A DNA stretch of 5,143 nt from Lachnoclostridium sp. UBA7122. GTDB taxonomy: Bacteria > Bacillota > Clostridia > Lachnospirales > Lachnospiraceae. Both the position numbers and the translations under genes were made by a program. Below the pieces are notes generated by a model, which saw only the letters and a list, made by a program, of their open reading frames with translations, was not told the DNA's origin and ran no database searches. Numbering within the stretch: the first letter of the stretch is position 1; every line of letters begins with the position of its first letter. Shown in pieces: positions 1-5,143 of this stretch. Location: positions 11,497 to 16,639 of the forward strand of contig DKXQ01000276.1 of the NCBI GenBank assembly GCA_002493085.1, given 5' to 3'.

Positions 1-29
1 AAAATACGAGGCTTAAGCACCAGCTTGGC

Positions 30-1211
30 TTATACTATGCTTGGAATACCTATCTGTATATCAACATCAGCATTATAATCTGTGCCATCTATCCCAAACC
101 CAAATATTTCATAAAATTCTTTCCAGTACCCATCAATATCTGCAATATCTTTTATATTACTTTCAGAAACACTATTCCAGCATTTTAATATTTCTTTCTG
201 TACTTCGTCTTTCATTTCGTAATCATCCATGCGCACCAGGCGGTTTTCATCTACTGGCACATTCCCTTTTGCGCCAATGCGGTCATGCATAAGCCTGTAC
301 ATCTGCTCAATGCAGCCTTCATGCAGCCCTTTTTCTTTCATGATTTTAAGCAGTAGTGACATATATAACGGAACTATTGGAATCGCTGCGCTTGACTGTG
401 TGACTACCGCCTTATTGACAGAGACATAAGCTTTTAAGTCTGGATACTCTGCATCAAGTTCATCTGCTGTCTTATATAAATTAGCTTTTGCCCTGCCTAT
501 AGAGCCATTATAATAAATCGGATGTGTAATATCTGGTCCTATATATGAATAGGCCACTGTCATTGCATCTTTTTCAAGCACATCCGCATCTTTTAATGCC
601 TTTATCCAGAGTTTCCAGTCTTCCCCGCCCATAACTTTAACTGTAGCATTAATTTCTTCTTCTGTTGCAGCAGGTATCGTCACTTCAGAAATCTCATTTG
701 TCATAAGGTTTATTGTCTTATTAGTATATTCTTTGCCAGTTGTTTTAAGGACAGAGCGGTAAACTGTGCCATCCGGTGCAGTCCTCCTTGGAGCAGCAAT
801 GCTGTATATTACCATATCAGCTTTACCCCAGTCATTTTTAATAAGTTCTATAACTTTGTCTTTCATTTCCTGTGAATATGCATCACCATTTAATGACTTT
901 GCATAATATCCATCTGCTGTTGCAAATTCTTCAAATGCTGCTGTATTATACCATCCGGCTGACGCAGTGCGCTTTTCCCTGCCTGGTTTATCAAATATTA
1001 CACCAATAGTATCCGCACCATACACATATGTAGCAGCAATCCTGCTTGCAATGCCATATCCCATAGATGCACCTATAACCAGGACCTTTTTATAGCCATC
1101 CGCCTTTGGCTGTGACTTAATATAGTCTATCTGTTTTTTTACTGCTGCCCTGCACCCGTCAGGATGTGCTGTTGTACATATAAAACCTTTTACTTTTGGC
1201 TGGACAATCAT
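30..1211 (-). CDS. fabV: Trans-2-enoyl-CoA / enoyl-ACP reductase, FabV/Ter family
   Basis: The product is a cytosolic NAD(P)H-dependent reductase that saturates the trans-2 double bond of enoyl-ACP (FabV, last step of fatty-acid elongation) or of short enoyl-CoA such as crotonyl-CoA (Ter). Residues below count from the start chosen here, giving 393 aa, close to the roughly 400 aa usual for the family. The N-terminus MIVQPKVKGF aligns with known Ter/FabV starts. A Rossmann nucleotide loop GASMGYG lies at 47-53. Asp74, in FDKPG after the second strand, occupies the place of the acidic residue linked to NADH preference in Treponema Ter. The family's Y-x8-K active site is Tyr233/Lys242, inside the conserved AYSYIGP...IGRAK block. 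KVMGGEDW and HEGCIEQ are further family blocks. The protein appears intact. It is transcribed alone, divergently from the helicase gene. Whether ACP or CoA esters are the real substrate cannot be decided from sequence. An ATG at 1226 gives a 398-aa alternative that I consider wrong. Confidence 0.93.
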   Translation of the reverse strand: MIVQPKVKGFICTTAHPDGCRAAVKKQIDYIKSQPKADGYKKVLVIGASMGYGIASRIAATYVYGADTIGVIFDKPGREKRTASAGWYNTAAFEEFATADGYYAKSLNGDAYSQEMKDKVIELIKNDWGKADMVIYSIAAPRRTAPDGTVYRSVLKTTGKEYTNKTINLMTNEISEVTIPAATEEEINATVKVMGGEDWKLWIKALKDADVLEKDAMTVAYSYIGPDITHPIYYNGSIGRAKANLYKTADELDAEYPDLKAYVSVNKAVVTQSSAAIPIVPLYMSLLLKIMKEKGLHEGCIEQMYRLMHDRIGAKGNVPVDENRLVRMDDYEMKDEVQKEILKCWNSVSESNIKDIADIDGYWKEFYEIFGFGIDGTDYNADVDIQIGIPSIV

Positions 1212-1218
1212 ACTTATA

Positions 1219-1224
1219 TCCTCC
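1219..1224 (-). promoter_or_regulatory. Shine-Dalgarno site that decides the fabV start
   Basis: On the minus strand GGAGGA occupies 1224 to 1219, followed by 7 nt and then ATG at 1211-1209, which is ideal spacing. The upstream in-frame ATG at 1226-1224 overlaps this ribosome binding site and has only AT-rich sequence before it. Starting at 1211 also gives the MIV... N-terminus typical of the family. Confidence 0.85.
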
Positions 1225-1261
1225 ATTTAAAAACTTATGATTAATATAAAAATATACAGAT

Positions 1262-1290
1262 AGTATATTTCATTTACCCGGAAAAATCAA
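1262..1290 (-). promoter_or_regulatory. Predicted sigma-A promoter for fabV
   Basis: Reading the minus strand, TTGATT (1290-1285) is followed by a 17-nt spacer and TATACT (1267-1262), matching 4/6 and 5/6 bases of the sigma-A consensus at optimal spacing. Transcription would begin near 1255, giving a leader of about 44 nt before the ATG at 1211. No operator or riboswitch-like fold is apparent in this leader. Confidence 0.6.
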
Positions 1291-1310
1291 TAAAATTTTG
1301 CCACTTTATA

Positions 1311-1339
1311 TTTACATAGAACTTATGTTCTGATATAAT
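1311..1339 (+). promoter_or_regulatory. Predicted strong sigma-A promoter (extended -10) for the nuclease-helicase
   Basis: TTTACA at 1311-1316 (5/6 match to the -35 consensus) is separated by exactly 17 nt from TATAAT at 1334-1339 (6/6). A TG one base upstream of the -10 hexamer (1331-1332) makes it an extended -10. Transcription would begin near 1346, giving a leader of roughly 37 nt. A LexA-like inverted repeat fills the spacer, so the near-consensus promoter is probably held down by a repressor. Confidence 0.75.
1318..1331. promoter_or_regulatory. LexA/DinR (SOS) operator candidate
   Basis: The 14-mer AGAACTTATGTTCT is an inverted repeat with 5-bp arms and a 4-nt centre. Its core GAAC-N4-GTTC (1319-1330) matches all eight invariant core bases of the Gram-positive LexA box (Bacillus consensus CGAACRNRYGTTCG). 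It departs from that consensus at the two outermost bases and at one centre position. It lies wholly between the -35 and -10 elements of the helicase promoter, apart from touching the extended -10 TG, so bound LexA would exclude RNA polymerase. That the gene downstream is a DinG/XPD-type repair helicase fits SOS control. Binding is inferred. For the divergent fabV promoter the site lies more than 60 bp upstream of the start, so a direct effect there is less likely. Confidence 0.72.
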
Positions 1340-1371
1340 ATAGCCAAAGCAGGGCAAAGGTCCTGGAAAGC

Positions 1372-1378
1372 GGGGAGG
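1372..1378 (+). promoter_or_regulatory. Shine-Dalgarno site of the nuclease-helicase gene
   Basis: GGGGAGG ends 4 nt before the ATG at 1383. The spacing is slightly short, but the match to the 16S rRNA 3' end is strong. No better-placed start codon follows before the conserved ISVRTLVEFIMRSG segment, so 1383 is the accepted start. Confidence 0.75.
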
Positions 1379-1382
1379 CAAA

Positions 1383-3818
1383 ATGAATACGTTAAAAATA
1401 TCCGTACGTACCCTTGTTGAATTTATAATGCGCTCTGGCAGCTTAATTTCATCATCAGGCATAAGAAACCCTGAAGTAATGCAGCAGGGAAGCCGCATAC
1501 ACAGAAAGCTGCAGATGTGTATGGGACCTGGTTATCATTCTGAAATTGCTTTATCTATAACTTTTCCTTTCACATATGACAATGTGGATTTTGAAATAAC
1601 CCTTGATGGACGGGCAGATGGGATATTTACTGACAAAACAGGAATTAATATAGATGAAATCAAAGGTGTTTATTATGATATTTCAAATATGAAAGAACCT
1701 GTTCCTGTGCATCGTGCACAAGCTCTCTGTTACGGATATATCTATTCTACAGAGCACAGGCTTCCACAAATTGGCATACGTATGACATACTGCCACATAC
1801 CTACAGAAAACATCCGGTATTTTAATGAAATTATAGAATATAGTGATTTAAAAAACTGGTTTTATAATCTTATTAGCAGCTATGCTAAGTGGGCCGCATG
1901 GCAGACCAGATGGCATGAAAAACGAAACGAATCAATACGTGCCATTATGTTTCCATTTGAATACCGCAGCGGCCAGGCTGATATTGTAAAAGGAGTCTGC
2001 CAGTCCATACTGCGTAAAAAGCGGCTTTATATAGAAGCTCCTACAGGCACTGGCAAAACTATATCTGTAATATTTCCAGCTGTAAAGTCGATAGGTGGAC
2101 AGGTGACAGAAAAAATATTTTATCTGACTGCCAAGACTATTACAAGGACTGTTGCTGAAAATACATTCAGGCTTCTTTCAGATAAAGGCATGTCACTAAA
2201 AAATATAACAATTACTGCCAAAGAAAAATTGTGCATACTGGACAAACCCCAGTGCAATCCCGCTGCATGCCCAAGGGCACTTGGACACTTTGACCGTATA
2301 AATGATGCTGTTTTTGATGTTATTACACATGAGGATAATATTTCAAGAAATGTAATTTTAAAATATGCAGAAAAGTACAATGTATGCCCCTTTGAAATGT
2401 GCCTTGATACATCTGTCTGGGCTGATACAATTACTTGCGATTATAATTATGTATTTGACCCCTCTGCTAACCTTAAACGTTTCTTTAGCACACAAAAACA
2501 AAACAATTATGTATTTCTTATAGATGAAGCACACAACCTTGTGGACCGCGCACGTAATATGTATTCTGCAATGCTGGTTAAAGAGTATTTTACAGAAGCT
2601 GCCAAAGCTGCAGGAACGGCAAGCATAAAGCTTGCAAAGGCGATAGATACATGCAGCATATACATGCTCAGGCTTAAGAGAGAGTGTGATGATATAAAAA
2701 AATACAATATAACAGATATTGAAGAGTTTGTATTAAACCTTATAAAGCTTTCGTCTGCTTTTGACGAATTTTTCCACAAGATGCCAGATTTCCCACATCC
2801 TGTAAGTACTGAAACCAGTGAAAAGCTGCTTGAGTTTTATTTTAAAATTTGTAAATTTTTAAATATACATGAAATACTGGATGAAAAGTATATTATTTAT
2901 GGTGATTACAATAATAGTGGCGGGTTCTGCCTGCATTTAAAATGTATGGACCCGTCAAACAACCTTGATAACTATTTAAACAGAGGAAGGTCTGCTATAT
3001 TTTTTTCTGCAACACTGCTGCCAGTCCGCTATTATATGGAACAGCTTGCTGGAAGACAGGATGATTACGCAATATACGCACCTTCAACATTTCCTGTACA
3101 AAACAGGCTGGTTATGATAGCATCAGATACCAGTACAAAATATACAAGACGCACACCATTAGAATATAATAAAATTGCTGGTTATATTTATGATTTTATA
3201 ACTGCTAAAACTGGAAACTATCTGGTCTTTTTCCCATCTTATGCGATGTTAGGCAATATAACACAATATTTGCATGAGTGCCTGTACAATAATGGCTATA
3301 CACTCAATGACAGTAAAGAATTTATAAAAAATAATACTCCAAAGATATGCATTTACCTGCAAAACCAATCAATGGATGAGCAGGAGCGGGAGGATTTTTT
3401 ATTAAAGTTTGCAGATAATCCTGGCCACACCACAGCAGGACTTTGTGTAATTGGAGGCATATTTGGGGAAGGGATAGATTTAAAAAATAACAGGCTTATA
3501 GGAGTTGTTATAGCTGGAACAGGACTTCCTATGATATGTACAGAGAACGAGCTTTTCCGTGAATATTTTGAGGAACACAAGGGCTCTGGATTTAATTATG
3601 CTTACCAGTACCCTGGAATGAATAAAGTCCTGCAGGCTGCTGGCAGAGTTATACGTACCAGTACAGATAAGGGAGCTATACTGCTGTTAGATGAAAGATT
3701 CCTGGACAAAAGCTACCAGGCACTATTTCCACGTGAATGGTACCCATATAATGTTGTAACAAAAGATTATATGGGTACATGTTTAAAGAAGTTCTGGGAA
3801 AATTGTTATGACCTGTAA
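1383..3818 (+). CDS. PD-(D/E)XK nuclease fused to an XPD/DinG-type Fe-S helicase (superfamily 2)
   Basis: A predicted ATP-dependent DNA repair helicase of 811 aa with a fused nuclease-like domain. Residues about 1-180 resemble the RecB/Cas4 nuclease fold: His40, Asp79 in GRADG, Glu92-x-Lys94 in DEIKG, and a Q113-x3-Y117 motif, so the metal-binding set looks intact. Residues from about 190 form the helicase: a Q-like motif (FEYRSGQ, 192-198), Walker A APTGTGKT with Lys225, then Cys284, Cys291, Cys296 and Cys335 as probable 4Fe-4S ligands, CDYNY (352-356), DEAH box 381-384, an Arch-like insertion (about 390-530), SATLLP (542-547), GGIFGEGIDL (691-700) and motif VI QAAGRVIR (751-758). XPD/DinG relatives unwind DNA 5' to 3', acting on forked, R-loop or G-quadruplex substrates. 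That this enzyme does so, or cuts DNA, is inference. It has its own strong promoter with a LexA-like box, and its 3' end overlaps argJ. I assign no gene symbol because dinG proper has a different N-terminal domain. Confidence 0.92.
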   Translation: MNTLKISVRTLVEFIMRSGSLISSSGIRNPEVMQQGSRIHRKLQMCMGPGYHSEIALSITFPFTYDNVDFEITLDGRADGIFTDKTGINIDEIKGVYYDISNMKEPVPVHRAQALCYGYIYSTEHRLPQIGIRMTYCHIPTENIRYFNEIIEYSDLKNWFYNLISSYAKWAAWQTRWHEKRNESIRAIMFPFEYRSGQADIVKGVCQSILRKKRLYIEAPTGTGKTISVIFPAVKSIGGQVTEKIFYLTAKTITRTVAENTFRLLSDKGMSLKNITITAKEKLCILDKPQCNPAACPRALGHFDRINDAVFDVITHEDNISRNVILKYAEKYNVCPFEMCLDTSVWADTITCDYNYVFDPSANLKRFFSTQKQNNYVFLIDEAHNLVDRARNMYSAMLVKEYFTEAAKAAGTASIKLAKAIDTCSIYMLRLKRECDDIKKYNITDIEEFVLNLIKLSSAFDEFFHKMPDFPHPVSTETSEKLLEFYFKICKFLNIHEILDEKYIIYGDYNNSGGFCLHLKCMDPSNNLDNYLNRGRSAIFFSATLLPVRYYMEQLAGRQDDYAIYAPSTFPVQNRLVMIASDTSTKYTRRTPLEYNKIAGYIYDFITAKTGNYLVFFPSYAMLGNITQYLHECLYNNGYTLNDSKEFIKNNTPKICIYLQNQSMDEQEREDFLLKFADNPGHTTAGLCVIGGIFGEGIDLKNNRLIGVVIAGTGLPMICTENELFREYFEEHKGSGFNYAYQYPGMNKVLQAAGRVIRTSTDKGAILLLDERFLDKSYQALFPREWYPYNVVTKDYMGTCLKKFWENCYDL

Positions 3819-5050
3819 TCTCCATTTATTTTAACATAGTCATATGTCAGGTCGCATCCCCATGCTTTTGCACTTGCCTGCCCCTGGTCCAGGTCTATAT
3901 TAATATAGATTTCATGCTGTGCAAGTATTTCTGCTGCCTTTTCTTCAGAAAACTGCAGTGCTGAACCGTTTTTATAAACGGAAACTTCACCGGCAGCAGA
4001 GGCAAGTGATACACTGGTTTTTGTAACATCAATATCTGCTGGTGCATAGCCTATTGCACAGAGAATACGTCCACAGTTTGCATCTCCGCCAAACATTGCA
4101 CATTTAACAAGCGGGGAATGTATGACACTCTTTGCAACTGCTATTGCTGAATCAATATCTGGTGCTCCTGTACATGTACACTCAAGGAACTTAGAAGCAC
4201 CTTCGCCATCTGCTGCAAGCATCTTTGTGAGATTAGACATTACTATATAAAGTGCTTTTTTAAATGTTTCATATGACGTGCCTTCTGATACAACCAGACT
4301 GTTCCCAGCAAGCCCATTAGCCATCACGCTGGCCATATCATTGGTAGAAGTATCACCATCAATGCTAAGGCAGTTATATGTAATTTTAACAATGCCAGAT
4401 AACGCCTTTTGTAACATTTCTGCTGAAACTGCTGCATCTGTTGTTATAAAGTTAAGAGTAGTTGCCATATCCGGGTGTATCATCCCGCTTCCCTTTGCCA
4501 TGCCTCCAATATGGCAGGTTTTGCCCTCAATTTCAAACTCAACTGCCACTTCTTTTCTTACTGTATCTGTGGTCATAATTGCCTTAACAGCATCTGTATG
4601 TCCTGCTTTAGAAAGTCCTGACACAAGCTCATGCATATGGCTTTCAAATGGCTCAATAAATATTGGCATACCTATTACACCTGTAGAAGCTACAATAACT
4701 TCCTCTGGCTTTATGCCAAGTTCCTTTGCTGCAAGTTCACTGGTCTGTTCTGCAATCTCCTCACCATTGGCATTACATGTATTAGCATTTTTAGAATTAA
4801 CTATTACAGCCCTTGATATCCCGCCGCTTTTTTCTAAATGTCTCTGTGTAACTATAATTGGTGCGCCTTTTACTTTATTACGTGTATAAACTGCCGCTGT
4901 ATTACATGGCACTTCACTGCAGACTATCCCAAGGTCATTTTTTTCTTTTACAGGATTAATTCCACAGTTAAGCCCATTTGCCGTAAAACCTGCTGCTGCA
5001 CATACCCCGCCTTCAATATACTTATATCCATCAAACTGTTCTTTAACCAT
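3806..5050 (-). CDS. argJ: Glutamate N-acetyltransferase / ornithine acetyltransferase ArgJ
   Basis: ArgJ moves the acetyl group from N-acetylornithine to glutamate, giving ornithine and recycling N-acetylglutamate in the cytosolic arginine pathway. Bifunctional forms also acetylate glutamate from acetyl-CoA. The 414-aa product has the normal family length. The precursor normally cleaves itself into alpha and beta chains at MAT: here Ala196|Thr197 within KGSGMIHPDMATTLNF (186-201), leaving Thr197 as N-terminal nucleophile of the beta chain. Thr123-Gly124 in STGVIG are the expected oxyanion-hole residues. DGDTSTND (231-238), ADGEGASKF (280-288) and the C-terminal YVKINGDYRS are characteristic blocks. 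The start at 5050 has GGGGA (5061-5057) 6 nt upstream. The gene is the last in its unit: its 3' end overlaps the convergent helicase gene by 13 bp, so argB does not follow as it does in argCJB clusters, and argC is not within the 93 bp available upstream. Mono- versus bifunctional cannot be told from sequence. Confidence 0.96.
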   Translation of the reverse strand: MVKEQFDGYKYIEGGVCAAAGFTANGLNCGINPVKEKNDLGIVCSEVPCNTAAVYTRNKVKGAPIIVTQRHLEKSGGISRAVIVNSKNANTCNANGEEIAEQTSELAAKELGIKPEEVIVASTGVIGMPIFIEPFESHMHELVSGLSKAGHTDAVKAIMTTDTVRKEVAVEFEIEGKTCHIGGMAKGSGMIHPDMATTLNFITTDAAVSAEMLQKALSGIVKITYNCLSIDGDTSTNDMASVMANGLAGNSLVVSEGTSYETFKKALYIVMSNLTKMLAADGEGASKFLECTCTGAPDIDSAIAVAKSVIHSPLVKCAMFGGDANCGRILCAIGYAPADIDVTKTSVSLASAAGEVSVYKNGSALQFSEEKAAEILAQHEIYINIDLDQGQASAKAWGCDLTYDYVKINGDYRS

Positions 5051-5056
5051 AATATT

Positions 5057-5061
5057 TCCCC
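5057..5061 (-). promoter_or_regulatory. Shine-Dalgarno site of argJ
   Basis: Minus-strand GGGGA is followed by 6 nt and ATG at 5050. The position supports the chosen start, whose product MVKEQFDGYKYIEGGVCAAAGF matches the usual ArgJ N-terminus. Confidence 0.6.
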
Positions 5062-5103
5062 ATTTCTCTATAAAATACTTTTAGGATAGTGTAACTTTAT
5101 CTG

Positions 5104-5133
5104 GATATACGAAAATTTAGATATATTGTACAA
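5104..5133 (-). promoter_or_regulatory. Weak promoter candidate upstream of argJ
   Basis: On the minus strand TTGTAC (5133-5128) and TATATC (5109-5104) are separated by 18 nt, and the start would fall near 5097, about 47 nt ahead of the argJ ATG. Matches are only 3/6 and 4/6. A second pairing, GTTACA with TATAGA (5072-5067), would place the start almost on the ribosome binding site. No clear ArgR box is visible. Transcription could instead come from an upstream gene beyond the window edge. Confidence 0.25.
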
Positions 5134-5143
5134 CTTTTTAAAT

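Noticed and set aside
1..29. Possible hairpin TAAGC...GCTTA downstream of fabV on the minus strand, with TATTTT at the window edge
   Set aside because: Only a 5-bp stem with a 9-nt loop, about 12 nt separate it from the T-run, and the sequence ends at the window edge, so a terminator cannot be supported.
1227..1382. Possible riboswitch or small RNA in the intergenic region
   Set aside because: Both predicted leaders are under 50 nt and no complex fold is evident. The region is explained by two promoters and one operator.
1274..1498. A 74-codon minus-strand frame across the divergent promoter region
   Set aside because: It overlaps the strong helicase promoter and the start of the helicase gene, has no recognisable ribosome binding site, and its translation shows no familiar pattern.
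3807..3853. Short complementary segments across the convergent gene ends (TATGAC/GTCATA and GACCTG/CAGGTC)
   Set aside because: The stems are only 6 bp with loops of 26-32 nt and no T-run, expected by chance at this length.
3966..3981. Perfect 6-bp inverted repeat CCGTTT-TTAT-AAACGG downstream of the helicase stop
   Set aside because: It lies within argJ codons (around VYKNGSA), about 150 bp past the helicase stop, is AT-rich, and has no T-tract after it on either strand, so I do not call it a terminator.
4278..4889. A 203-codon open frame on the plus strand inside argJ
   Set aside because: It is antisense to a clearly conserved ArgJ protein, has no good ribosome binding site, and its hydrophobic translation is the usual shadow of an Ala/Val/Ile-rich gene read in reverse.

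Overview
The window looks like a chromosomal segment of a low-GC Gram-positive anaerobe, most likely in the Clostridia and perhaps Lachnospiraceae. The reasons are the AT-rich sequence and codon choice, strong Shine-Dalgarno sites, sigma-A-type promoters, a nuclease-helicase fusion of a kind I associate with clostridia, and a LexA/DinR-type operator with the Gram-positive GAAC-N4-GTTC core. The genus is inference. I see no mobile element, CRISPR array, tRNA or rRNA.

Layout: three intact genes fill almost everything. (1) Positions 30-1211, minus strand: a FabV/Ter-type trans-2-enoyl reductase. Its Shine-Dalgarno site overlaps the first in-frame ATG, so translation should begin at 1211 rather than 1226. 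(2) Positions 1383-3818, plus strand: an 811-residue protein joining an N-terminal RecB/Cas4-like nuclease fold to an XPD/DinG-type helicase with an iron-sulfur cluster. (3) Positions 3806-5050, minus strand: ArgJ, the ornithine/glutamate acetyltransferase of arginine synthesis. The 1212-1382 gap is a compact divergent promoter region. The helicase and argJ are convergent, and their last 13 bp overlap with no recognisable terminator between them.

The three genes do not form a pathway. They are separate transcription units for lipid or acyl-CoA reduction, DNA repair, and arginine biosynthesis. The most interesting signal is regulatory. The helicase promoter (TTTACA, 17-bp spacer, TATAAT with an extended TG) carries a perfect GAAC-N4-GTTC inverted repeat inside its spacer. 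LexA bound there would block RNA polymerase, which points to SOS control of this nuclease-helicase.
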